Shown here: in pieces, positions 7,131 through 14,019 of the stretch | How the letters are laid out: each line of letters starts with the position of its first letter | Position numbering within the stretch: the first letter of the stretch is position 1 | Assembly (NCBI GenBank): GCA_002337455.1 | Contig: DDGC01000014.1 | Span: forward strand, 1-22,083 | Length of the DNA stretch: 22,083 bases | Reading direction: 5' to 3' | Source of the DNA: Rhizobiales bacterium UBA1912 | GTDB taxonomy: Bacteria; Pseudomonadota; Alphaproteobacteria; Rhizobiales; Devosiaceae | Notes under the pieces: model-generated | What the model saw: the letters and a program-made list of their open reading frames with translations, nothing else | Database searches by the model: none | What the model was told of the DNA's origin: nothing | Program-made: the position numbers and the translations under genes

Positions 7131-7763
7131 ATGTTAGGCGAAGACACAACGCTTCGGACGACACTGGCCAATACCGTTCCGCGCGAGGATGCCGACCGTT
7201 TCCAGCGCGTCCTGGTCTCCGTGCTCGGCCGGTACATGCTGGCCGACCGCCGCGAATTTCCGTGTCAGATCATCGAAATGTCGCCCGGCGACGCGATGGT
7301 CATTGCCCCGGTTTCCGGGCGAGTCGGTGAAAAAGTCATCATCTATCTCGATTATCTCGGCCGTGTCGAAGGCACGATCTTCGAGTTGATCGACGGCGGT
7401 TTTCATATGGATATCGTGGCGTCGGCCAGGCGTCGCGACAAGATGGCCGCCCAGCTGACCTGGCTCGCCAACAAGGATATCCTGAATCTGCCCGAAGACC
7501 GGCGCCACGAGCGCGTGGTGCCCGATATTCGCCATTCCTCCATCGTGCTCGAGGATGGACGGCGCTACAACTGCAAGATCACCGACATCTCGCTTTCGGG
7601 CGCCGCCGTCGAAATCGAGGTTCGGCCCGCGCTCGGCACCCCGATTTCGCTCGGCCGCATGCGGGCCCGCGTCGTCCGGCATTTTTCCGACGGCATCGCC
7701 GTCGAATTCGCCTCGGTCCAGGAAATGCTCACGGTGGTCCAGCAGAACCTGCGGATCAACTGA
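7131..7763 (+). CDS. Two-domain PilZ protein (probable c-di-GMP receptor)
   Basis: 210-aa cytoplasmic protein with two PilZ-like halves. The N-terminal half (about 22-98) is a degenerate PilZ barrel without clear ligand motifs (EMSPGD where DxSxxG would be). The C-terminal half (about 123-200) has both c-di-GMP motifs: R124xxxR128 (RRHER) and D152xSxxG157 (DISLSG), 24 residues apart. It should therefore bind c-di-GMP and relay it to motility, polysaccharide or cell-cycle machinery; the target is unknown. I prefer the ATG at 7131, with AAGGGTGG at 7115-7122; a GTG at 7119 would overlap that Shine-Dalgarno and add four residues. The PAS_5 gene precedes it. The last 27 bp including the stop region (7740-7766) recur twice downstream. 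Confidence 0.85.
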   Translation: MLGEDTTLRTTLANTVPREDADRFQRVLVSVLGRYMLADRREFPCQIIEMSPGDAMVIAPVSGRVGEKVIIYLDYLGRVEGTIFELIDGGFHMDIVASARRRDKMAAQLTWLANKDILNLPEDRRHERVVPDIRHSSIVLEDGRRYNCKITDISLSGAAVEIEVRPALGTPISLGRMRARVVRHFSDGIAVEFASVQEMLTVVQQNLRIN

Positions 7764-7981
7764 CCAAATCGCCCGCACCACCGTTCTTTTTGACGCGCGC
7801 GCGAACCGCGAAACCGGCATCCACTTTCGCTGCGCGCGCTGGGGGTACAGCAGAACCTGCGGATCAACTGACCAAAAGCCCCGCTCCACCGTTCTTTTGA
7901 CGCGCGCGCGAACCGCGAAACCGGCATCCACTTTCGCTGCGCGCGCTGGGGGTGCAGCAGAACCTGCGGATCAACTGACCA
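7740..7981. repeat. 108/107-bp tandem repeat copying the PilZ 3' end
   Basis: A 27-bp block covering the last PilZ codons and stop occurs at 7740-7766, 7848-7874 and 7955-7981. The first two are followed by near-identical 80-81-bp segments, so units are 7740-7847 and 7848-7954 plus a partial third. Each full unit holds a dyad: GCGAAA (7808-7813) with TTTCGC (7825-7830), flanked by alternating GC runs. The third copy contains the stop of the convergent CPBP gene. No transposase or target duplication is evident. It probably arose by duplication within formerly overlapping gene ends. Confidence 0.92.
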
Positions 7982-8813
7982 CGGGTCGGCCCGCACGCTC
8001 CATCCACCCGTGCGGCCCCTTGTAAAAGACCTCGGCGATCATCATTGCCAGCGAAAAGGGCACGATGCCCAGCGCCACGAGTTGCAGCGTCTCGACGCCG
8101 GTAATCGCGAAATGTCCGCGCGGCCCGTTGAGCAGCAATTGCGCCACGCTCTGGAACGCGACGTGCAAGCCGATGCTTGCCCACACCGACCCGGAAACGA
8201 CGCGCAGCATGCCCAGAACCAGCCCCATGAAAAAGAACATGGCGATCCGGTCGATGGGAACCGTCCCCACAGCAATCGTCCAGAGCGCCGCACCCCAGGC
8301 TGAAAACAGCACTGCCTGAAGCACAACGGCCCACAACCGGCTCATCCCCGATGCGAGCTGCCCGTAGATATGGCCGCGGAATACCAGTTCTTCGGGCAGC
8401 GCTTCAAGCAGGAAGACCAGAACCACCAATACGGGCAGGAAGGCCAGTATTTCGGCCCACTCCGCCGATGGCGTCACCGTGGCCCAGCCCACTGCCAGGC
8501 AAATTGCCAACCCGAGCCCAAACGGGGCCAGCCACGCAAGGCCGCCGACCAGAAACGGGCGGATAGCGTCCACAGAGAGCCGCAAGCCGATATCCTCAAG
8601 TTTCGCGCGATCCAGCAGACGCAGCATGACAATAACCAGCGGCACCGTCAGCAGCGTGGCGAGCACCGCGCTCATCAAGTGTCCGCCCAGCGTGTAGCCG
8701 GCATAGCCCGAGCCCCAAACGGCATCGCGGATCCAACCCAGAAACAGCCAGATACCGACAACCGCCAGCCAGATGGCCCCGACGCGCCAGGCGATCGATC
8801 CCGATTTGGACAT
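7971..8813 (-). CDS. CPBP-family membrane protein (degenerate Abi/CAAX protease motifs)
   Basis: 280-aa polytopic membrane protein with about eight hydrophobic segments. It belongs to the CPBP (CAAX protease/bacteriocin-processing, Abi) family: motif 1 EExxxR is present as E141-E142-LVF-R146 (LPEELVFRG). Motif 2, usually FxxxH, reads FSAWG (170-174) with no His. Motif 3, usually HxxxN, reads H217-VAF-Q221. Two of three active-site elements are therefore altered and protease activity is doubtful. GGGGAGAC precedes the ATG. Its stop lies in the third copy of the tandem repeat, where it would once have overlapped the PilZ stop by 8 bp. No neighbouring substrate gene is apparent. Confidence 0.78.
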   Translation of the reverse strand: MSKSGSIAWRVGAIWLAVVGIWLFLGWIRDAVWGSGYAGYTLGGHLMSAVLATLLTVPLVIVMLRLLDRAKLEDIGLRLSVDAIRPFLVGGLAWLAPFGLGLAICLAVGWATVTPSAEWAEILAFLPVLVVLVFLLEALPEELVFRGHIYGQLASGMSRLWAVVLQAVLFSAWGAALWTIAVGTVPIDRIAMFFFMGLVLGMLRVVSGSVWASIGLHVAFQSVAQLLLNGPRGHFAITGVETLQLVALGIVPFSLAMMIAEVFYKGPHGWMERAGRPVVS

Positions 8814-9019
8814 TCCAAAGTCTCCCCGCCCCTTCGGTAAGGCTGGTATGTCATTGAATTGACTTGGGATCGAGCAGCCAGATGATCAATCCTGAAATTT
8901 TCGTAGTGAACCGATCCTTAACCCGCCTACCTTAAAGTCGGCCTATGTGCGCGAGACCGGTCGTTGGGGGGCGGGATCGGAAAGCGCAACCACCCGCGTA
9001 TTCTGGATGGTAGTCAGTC

Positions 9020-9478
9020 ATGCGTATCGTAAAAAAGGTTGCGGCGATTGCCGTCAGCCTTGCCGCCCTCACCTCCCTTTCCGGCTGCGTCTCGCTGTTC
9101 GGATTGTTCGGATCGAAAACACCGCACGAATGCATGACACGTGTCATGTATTTCGAGTCCAACCGCTCGAGCCCCGACGGCATGCTGGCCGTTGGCACAG
9201 TGGTCATGAACCGTGCCGCTTCCCACCAGTTCCCCTCAGACGTCTGCGGCGTGGTGGGTCAGAAGAACCAGTTTGCCGATGGTGTGCTATCGCGGCAGAT
9301 GACCGAGCAGCGCAGCCTCAATCTGGCGGCCCAGATGGCAACCCGCGTACTGCGCGGCGAGCGGCACCCCGGTGTGCAGGACGCCATGTATTTCCATACA
9401 GCGGGCCTGAGCTTCCCCTATCGCAACATGCATTACGTGCTGGTAGCGGGCGGCAACGCCTTTTACGCGCGGCGCTGA
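9020..9478 (+). CDS. Lipoprotein cell-wall hydrolase (SleB/Hydrolase_2 family)
   Basis: 152-aa lipoprotein. The N-terminus has a basic start, a hydrophobic core (7-20) and lipobox L20-S21-G22-C23, so the mature protein should be lipid-anchored in the envelope. The catalytic domain starts at CMTRVMYFESNR (38-49), with the presumed catalytic Glu at E46, then GTVVMNRA, QF (84-85) and AMYFHTAG. This is the Hydrolase_2 (SleB-like) fold, whose members cleave peptidoglycan glycan strands. Family members are usually longer or cytoplasmic-exported; a short lipoprotein form is also common in alphaproteobacteria. The Shine-Dalgarno before the ATG is poor. The next gene on the strand, 134 bp on, is also an exported hydrolase. 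Confidence 0.85.
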   Translation: MRIVKKVAAIAVSLAALTSLSGCVSLFGLFGSKTPHECMTRVMYFESNRSSPDGMLAVGTVVMNRAASHQFPSDVCGVVGQKNQFADGVLSRQMTEQRSLNLAAQMATRVLRGERHPGVQDAMYFHTAGLSFPYRNMHYVLVAGGNAFYARR

Positions 9479-9545
9479 TTCAATACCGGAAGGCTTATGC
9501 CTAACGGGTTGTAAAACAAGCCGATAAAACACGCTTAAAAACTGC

Positions 9546-9576
9546 GCGGCAATTTTTCTATCAGGGCAATTGCCGC
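9546..9576 (+). promoter_or_regulatory. Inverted repeat in the leader of the cysteine peptidase gene
   Basis: Arms 9546-9554 and 9568-9576 are perfectly complementary over 9 bp with a 13-nt spacer containing a T-run. The repeat ends 35 bp before the ATG of the transglutaminase-like peptidase. It could be an operator, a leader hairpin or a weak terminator of the upstream gene. Confidence 0.4.
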
Positions 9577-9611
9577 CCCTTATCGTGGTCTCCGTCGGGG
9601 AGATTACGATA

Positions 9612-10241
9612 ATGAAAAACAAATCGATCCTTATTTCGGGCCTTGTTGCCCTCATCGCGTCCGTCGGGGCAACTGCGCCGGCGCTCGCTCAGGATGGCCG
9701 CCTTCAACTCGCTTATGCCGAGGTCGCGGCTGGCGTGACGTCCATTCCGGTCGGCCACATGGAATTTTGCCAGAAGCGCCCTTACGAGTGCCAGCCTCTG
9801 GCCGCTGCTGCGCCGGCCGCGCTCAATGACGATCGGTGGCGCCAGCTCCAGGACGTCAACAATCTCTACAACACGACGATTACCGCCGTGAGCGATTACG
9901 ACCTCTACGGCACCGAGGAATTCTGGACCTACCCCACGTCGGGCTATGGCGATTGCGAGGATTTCGTTCTCGCCAAGCGCGCCGCCCTGATCGAAGGCGG
10001 CTGGAACCCGGCCAACCTTCTGATTTCGGTGGTCAAGCAGCCCGATGGCGAAGGTCATGCGGTGCTGATGGTGCGCACCGACCGGGGCGACCTGGTGCTC
10101 GACAATCAGGAAGGGCTGATCAAGCTCTGGACCGATACACCCTACACGTATCTCAAGCGCCAGTCGCAGGCCCATTCCGGCCAGTGGGTCGACATTCTCG
10201 ACGGCCGCGACGAAGTCGTGACGGCGACTGCCGGATACTGA
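9612..10241 (+). CDS. Secreted transglutaminase-like cysteine peptidase (BTLCP/DUF920)
   Basis: 209-aa exported protein of the bacterial transglutaminase-like cysteine proteinase family, the family of the adhesin protease LapG. The signal peptide spans about 1-26 with cleavage after ALA. The catalytic triad is visible: C115 (GYGDCEDFVLAKR), H149 (GEGHAVLMVRT) and D164 (LVLDNQ). C53 and C60 could form a disulfide. GGGGAGATTACGATA precedes the ATG at 9612; an in-frame upstream start at 9570 would spoil the signal peptide. LapG cuts large surface adhesins under c-di-GMP control through LapD, but neither a LapD-like receptor nor an adhesin is encoded in this window, so the substrate is unknown. 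Two hairpins follow the stop. Confidence 0.9.
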   Translation: MKNKSILISGLVALIASVGATAPALAQDGRLQLAYAEVAAGVTSIPVGHMEFCQKRPYECQPLAAAAPAALNDDRWRQLQDVNNLYNTTITAVSDYDLYGTEEFWTYPTSGYGDCEDFVLAKRAALIEGGWNPANLLISVVKQPDGEGHAVLMVRTDRGDLVLDNQEGLIKLWTDTPYTYLKRQSQAHSGQWVDILDGRDEVVTATAGY

Positions 10242-10245
10242 AATT

Positions 10246-10271
10246 TGCCCCGGCACTGATCCGCCGGGGCA
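10246..10271 (+). other. GC-rich hairpin after the cysteine peptidase gene
   Basis: A perfect 9-bp stem (10246-10254 with 10263-10271) with an 8-nt loop starts 4 nt after the stop codon. It lacks a T-tract, so it may protect the mRNA 3' end or assist the stronger terminator that follows. Confidence 0.5.
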
Positions 10272-10305
10272 CACGTTCTCACTCCCCGACAGGAGTGTTC
10301 ACTAA

Positions 10306-10337
10306 GCCGGCATTCCACCCCGAATGCCGGCATTTTT
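10306..10337 (+). terminator. Rho-independent terminator of the cysteine peptidase gene
   Basis: A perfect 10-bp stem (10306-10315 with 10322-10331), 6-nt loop, then A and five T. It closes the plus-strand unit and lies only 8 bp from the stop of the convergent universal stress gene. On the minus strand there is no T-tract, so it appears one-directional. Confidence 0.88.
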
Positions 10338-10345
10338 CTGTCCAG

Positions 10346-11197
10346 CTACCGGAACAGCAAAACCGGGATCTTGCAGGACCGGATCATTTCCGACGTGGTC
10401 GAACCGATAAAAAGGCTCCGGATGCGCGAATGGCCGTAGGCGCCCATAACGAGCAGATCGACACCACCCTGTTCGACAATATCCGCGATGACGGTTTCGG
10501 GCTGTCCGGGCTGAATGCCGGCCGTAACGTCCAGACGGGCAGCTGCCAGCCTGGCCCTGGCGCTTTCGAGCTTTGCCGCCGCCTCTGCACTCTCGTTTCC
10601 GACAGTGAGCAACCGAATGCTGACGCCCGCAAAGACCGGGCTCGTGGCTATGTAATCCACGGCCTTCATGGCGCTCGGGCCGCCATCGAAGGCAACAAGC
10701 ACACTGCCGATTTCAGAAAAGCCCCGGGCCGCGACGAACACCGGACGCTTGGAGGACCGCACCACACGCTCCAGATTGGACCCCAGATGCATCTTGGCGA
10801 AATCGGCGCCCTCGCCGCGCTTGCCGATGACAATCAGCTCGGCATCCGCTTCGAAATCGCCCAGCGTCTCGACGATATCGCCATTCATCAGGCGCGTGGA
10901 GACATCGGCAACGCCGCCCTCGGTCAGAATGGCCTTGGCATCCTCGAGGATCGCCCTGCCCTTCTGCTGGGAGAGCTTGGCCCGGCGTTCGTCGAGTTCG
11001 GCAAGATCGGCCAGCAGCGCCGAACGCGCACCCAGCGCAATCGACCCGCTCAGATCGGTGACCGGAACGTCGCGGCGGCCAAGCACATGCAGCACCTCGA
11101 CCGGCGTACCGGCGCGCCGTGCAAGCCAGGCCGCGTTTTCGCAAACGCTTTTGGAATAGATCGAGCCGTCAACCAGCGCGACGAGTTTGTTTCCCAT
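10346..11197 (-). CDS. Tandem universal stress protein (UspA family)
   Basis: 283-aa cytoplasmic protein of two fused Usp domains (about 1-157 and 164-283). The second has a complete nucleotide-binding signature, G252-AYG255 followed by G265-S266 (GAYGHSRIRSLFIGSTT). The first has a comparable GKRGEG...LGSN (125-141). ATP-binding Usp proteins usually modulate stress survival or partner a transporter. The gene begins 9 bp after the SulP transporter stop and is surely cotranscribed with it, so it probably modulates anion transport. AGGAGGCT lies before the ATG (reverse complement of 11202-11210). Its direct ligand is not deducible. Confidence 0.93.
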   Translation of the reverse strand: MGNKLVALVDGSIYSKSVCENAAWLARRAGTPVEVLHVLGRRDVPVTDLSGSIALGARSALLADLAELDERRAKLSQQKGRAILEDAKAILTEGGVADVSTRLMNGDIVETLGDFEADAELIVIGKRGEGADFAKMHLGSNLERVVRSSKRPVFVAARGFSEIGSVLVAFDGGPSAMKAVDYIATSPVFAGVSIRLLTVGNESAEAAAKLESARARLAAARLDVTAGIQPGQPETVIADIVEQGGVDLLVMGAYGHSRIRSLFIGSTTSEMIRSCKIPVLLFR

Positions 11198-11206
11198 TTT
11201 AGCCTC

Positions 11207-12691
11207 CTAATGCGCCATGAGCTTGTCGGCGGCGCCTGGCTTGTTGTGCTCGGCCAGTTGATCGACGATCGTTTCGCTCGCTTCGTTCAACCCGATGATC
11301 TCGACCGTCGCGCCCTCGCGGCGGAACTTGAGCACCGCCATGTCGAGTGCGGCCACACTGGAAATATCCCAGATATGGGCCCGGCTGACATCGATGGTCA
11401 CGGTTTCCAGCACCTCCCTGAAGTTGAAGGCTGCCATGAAATCGTCGGCAGAGGCAAAGAACAATTGCCCTTCGATCATATAGGTGCGGTGCCGCCCGTC
11501 CTCGGAAATCTCCGAGCGCACGTGAAAGAGCTGCGCGATCTTCCAGGCAAAGAAGATGCCCGAGAGCAGCACGCCCACCAGGACGCCGATGGCGAGGTTG
11601 TGGGTGTAAACAACGCTCACCACCGTTGCCAGCATCACGACCGATGACGACCGCGGATGGGTGCGCAGGTTGAGAATTGAGGACCATGAGAACGTGCCCA
11701 CCGAAACCATGATCATGATGGCGACCAGCGCCGGCATGGGGATCTGCGCCACAAGATCGCCCAGCACGACAATCATGAACAACAACAGCACGCCCGCGGC
11801 AAAGCACGAAAGGCGTCCCCGGCCACCCGATTTCACGTTGATGACCGATTGGCCGATCATCGCACAACCCGCCATGCCGCCCATAAACCCGGTAACGGTG
11901 TTGGCCATGCCCTGGCCGATACACTCCTGGTTCTTGTCCGAAGGCGTATCGGTCAGCTCGTCAACGATCTGCGCCGTCATCAGCGATTCGAGCAGTCCGA
12001 CCACGGCCACCGCTGCCGAATAGGGCAGGATTATCATGAGCGTATCGAGGTTTAGCGGAATATCCGGAATCAGAAACACAGGCAGCGTTGAGGGCAGTTC
12101 GCCCATATCACCCACCGTGCGCACATCGAGGCCGAAGGAGAGGCTAACGACGGTGAGGACAACGATACAGACCAGCGGCGACGGCACAGCCCGCGTCAGG
12201 CGGGGAAAAAGGTAGATGATGGCAAGCCCAGCCGCCACCATGACATAAGTCAGCCCTGGCACGCCGATCAGCTCGGGCAATTGCGCCATGAAGATCAGGA
12301 TAGCCAACGCGTTGACGAAACCCGTCATCACCGAGCGCGACACGAACCGCATGAGATTGCCCAGCTTGAGCATCCCCATGCCGATCTGCAGCAGCCCGGC
12401 CAAAACGGTGGCGGCGAGCAGATACTGCAGCCCGTAATCGCGCACCAGGGTGACCATCAGGACGGCAGTTGCCGCTGTCGCCGCCGAGATCATCCCGGGG
12501 CGCCCGCCGGCGATGGCGGTGATGACGGCGATTGAAAACGAAGCGTAGAGCCCGATTTTGGGGTCGACCCCGGCAATGATCGAAAACGCGATGGCTTCAG
12601 GAATGAGTGCGAGCGCAACGACGAGCCCGGCCAGAAGGTCGCCGCGCACATTGCCAAGCCACTGCGCGCGATAGGCGGTCAATGAGGTCAT
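11207..12691 (-). CDS. SulP family inorganic anion transporter with STAS domain
   Basis: 494-aa inner-membrane transporter. The N-terminal SulP domain (about 1-380) opens with DLLAGLVVALALIPEAIAFSIIAGVDPKIGLYASF, the Sulfate_transp signature region. The C-terminal STAS domain (about 395-485) includes VTIDVSRAHIWDISSVAALD. Known bacterial SulP proteins carry sulfate, bicarbonate or dicarboxylates, and sequence alone does not separate these. Pairing with a universal stress protein, seen in many proteobacteria, points to a regulated uptake unit. No carbonic anhydrase or sulfate-assimilation gene adjoins it, although cysE is 3.5 kb away on the same strand. The start context is weak (CGGATAATAAATG), but the N-terminus matches the family length. 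Confidence 0.93.
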   Translation of the reverse strand: MTSLTAYRAQWLGNVRGDLLAGLVVALALIPEAIAFSIIAGVDPKIGLYASFSIAVITAIAGGRPGMISAATAATAVLMVTLVRDYGLQYLLAATVLAGLLQIGMGMLKLGNLMRFVSRSVMTGFVNALAILIFMAQLPELIGVPGLTYVMVAAGLAIIYLFPRLTRAVPSPLVCIVVLTVVSLSFGLDVRTVGDMGELPSTLPVFLIPDIPLNLDTLMIILPYSAAVAVVGLLESLMTAQIVDELTDTPSDKNQECIGQGMANTVTGFMGGMAGCAMIGQSVINVKSGGRGRLSCFAAGVLLLFMIVVLGDLVAQIPMPALVAIMIMVSVGTFSWSSILNLRTHPRSSSVVMLATVVSVVYTHNLAIGVLVGVLLSGIFFAWKIAQLFHVRSEISEDGRHRTYMIEGQLFFASADDFMAAFNFREVLETVTIDVSRAHIWDISSVAALDMAVLKFRREGATVEIIGLNEASETIVDQLAEHNKPGAADKLMAH

Positions 12692-12723
12692 TTATTATCC
12701 GAATGTTTTAAGAACCAAACCAG

Positions 12724-12740
12724 CGGAGCGAGGCGCTCCG
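12724..12740 (-). promoter_or_regulatory. Leader hairpin upstream of sulP
   Basis: A 7-bp stem (12724-12730 with 12734-12740) with a 3-nt loop lies 33 bp before the SulP start, in the 205-bp gap 12692-12896. The rest of that gap holds a 6-bp stem (ACCCGG/CCGGGT) around 12788-12806 and a motif near 12840-12866 akin to a common Hyphomicrobiales intergenic repeat. I could not identify a convincing promoter. Confidence 0.35.
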
Positions 12741-12896
12741 GTCCAGAAGTGCTGGAAACTTGATTTAGTTGTCCGACGGGTTGGCGGCCGGAAGAGCCAC
12801 CCGGATTTTCACCGGGTCCAGGGTTTGTAGGCCATCGTTTGCCCCGAAAACGGGTGCCAGCGCAAGGCATTACTGCCATGCAGTCAGCACATGGCG

Positions 12897-13223
12897 TCAG
12901 GCACCGACCTTGAGAACCGAAATATAGGTGCCCACGACCATCATCCCGGTCACAAAGCTCCAGCCGAACGCGATGACCGCAGCCAGCAGCACGTTGATGG
13001 TCGAGGACTTGCCGCTTGCATCGGCGCGCAACCCCAGCCGCAGCATCATGTAGGGACCGCAAATGAACATCACGAACAGATTGATGAGGCTGTCGAGCGC
13101 ATTGGCGCCCTCGACGCGGAACTCGGCCACCTTGCGGGCGACCTGCTGGTAGAGATGCGTTCCGGTGCCGGCAACGCTCATGCCGACAGCGATCAGAAAC
13201 AGCGCCAAAATCAGATGCGTCAC
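12897..13223 (-). CDS. Small membrane protein, unknown function
   Basis: 108-aa protein with three predicted transmembrane segments (about 4-22, 44-64 and 80-104) and a short basic cytoplasmic stretch. It resembles small uncharacterised membrane proteins of Hyphomicrobiales (possibly the DUF6949 group), but I cannot confirm a family. I chose the GTG at 13223 because GGAGGA lies 5-6 nt upstream; the longer frame would start at a TTG (13235) and place that Shine-Dalgarno inside the coding sequence. It lies upstream of sulP on the same strand with a 205-bp gap, so cotranscription is uncertain. It is divergent from the next gene, sharing a 95-bp control region. Confidence 0.7.
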   Translation of the reverse strand: MTHLILALFLIAVGMSVAGTGTHLYQQVARKVAEFRVEGANALDSLINLFVMFICGPYMMLRLGLRADASGKSSTINVLLAAVIAFGWSFVTGMMVVGTYISVLKVGA

Positions 13224-13318
13224 GCTTTCCTCCAACGCCGAACGGCGCAGATTGCCGGATTTTACGATTTATTAAGCATAAGCACCCCCAAACTCGTTGT
13301 CATCGCTCACGCGCTTCT

Positions 13319-14014
13319 ATGGTTAATGTGAACAGCCTGTCAGACACCCGCCAGGACGCTCCCCCTGCCCGCACGACGGGCGCGGCGCTTTATACGGTTG
13401 TTGCTGTCGGGCTGATTGTAGCCATGGCCGCGCTTGGCGCTGCGTACGGCGTGCGAAGCTGGCTCGATTCGATGGCCCATGACGCGGCGCCCGCCGAGCT
13501 TTCGGCCAGCCACATCATCACCATCGGCGCCCAGCGCTACGTGATGCCCGCGGCGCTCCTGGCCGACCCCATCCAGCGGCGCGACGGCTTTGCCGAGCGC
13601 ATGGATTTCACCCTGGCCCTGCCACTGGGTGAAGGTGGGACACTGAGCGAGGTCGCAATCACCATCATGCCGCGCGGACGAATGCGCACCAGCGCGGCGC
13701 TGCTCGACAGCGTTTATCTGCATCAGTTTGCGCCCACCCAGCTCTCGGGGGTTCCCGGCCTTGTCGGCAAGCCGCTTGAACTCGACGCCGGCACCACGGG
13801 CGAAACCGTGTGGTACGATCCACTGACCGCCAACCCGTTCGTCGCCAAATGCATGACGCCGGTCGCCATGACACTCGGTGACAGGACCTGCCTGCGCGTT
13901 CTGGCCCTTTCCGATCGCAACACAGCCATTGTGGCCTTCGATCCGGCCGTTCTGGACAACTGGCGGAGCTTTGACGCCAGAATCGAAGCGGCGCTATCGC
14001 CGCTTCGAAAATAA
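13319..14014 (+). CDS. Single-pass periplasmic protein, unknown function
   Basis: 231-aa protein with a short cytoplasmic N-terminus, one transmembrane helix (about 22-45) and a periplasmic domain of about 185 residues. The domain begins with an ITIGAQRYVMPAALL-type strand and a RRDGFAERMDFTLALPL segment. C178 and C191 may form a disulfide. I recall similar hypothetical proteins in Hyphomicrobiales but no named domain or function. Codon use looks native. The ATG lacks a visible Shine-Dalgarno (possible leaderless mRNA), and a GTG a few codons in is an alternative. Its 3' end contains a very stable hairpin and stops 5 bp before the convergent BCCT gene. Confidence 0.7.
   Translation: MVNVNSLSDTRQDAPPARTTGAALYTVVAVGLIVAMAALGAAYGVRSWLDSMAHDAAPAELSASHIITIGAQRYVMPAALLADPIQRRDGFAERMDFTLALPLGEGGTLSEVAITIMPRGRMRTSAALLDSVYLHQFAPTQLSGVPGLVGKPLELDAGTTGETVWYDPLTANPFVAKCMTPVAMTLGDRTCLRVLALSDRNTAIVAFDPAVLDNWRSFDARIEAALSPLRK
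13983..14008. terminator. Perfect 11-bp hairpin in the coding end, possible shared terminator
   Basis: 13983-13993 pairs perfectly with 13998-14008 around a 4-nt loop. It lies within the last ten codons of the periplasmic-protein gene and 11 nt beyond the BCCT stop on the other strand. On the plus strand it is followed by an A-rich segment and on the minus strand by no T-tract, so it is not a standard intrinsic terminator. It could block convergent transcription or stabilise 3' ends. Confidence 0.45.
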
Positions 14015-14019
14015 CTCCG

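Noticed and set aside
7767..7954. CRISPR array
   Set aside because: Only two full units plus a partial, spacers nearly identical to each other, and the repeat is derived from the PilZ coding end.
9836..11647. 603-aa open frame on the plus strand
   Set aside because: Out of frame through the cysteine peptidase gene, then antisense to usp and sulP, crossing a strong terminator; composition is Arg/Gly/His-rich shadow translation.
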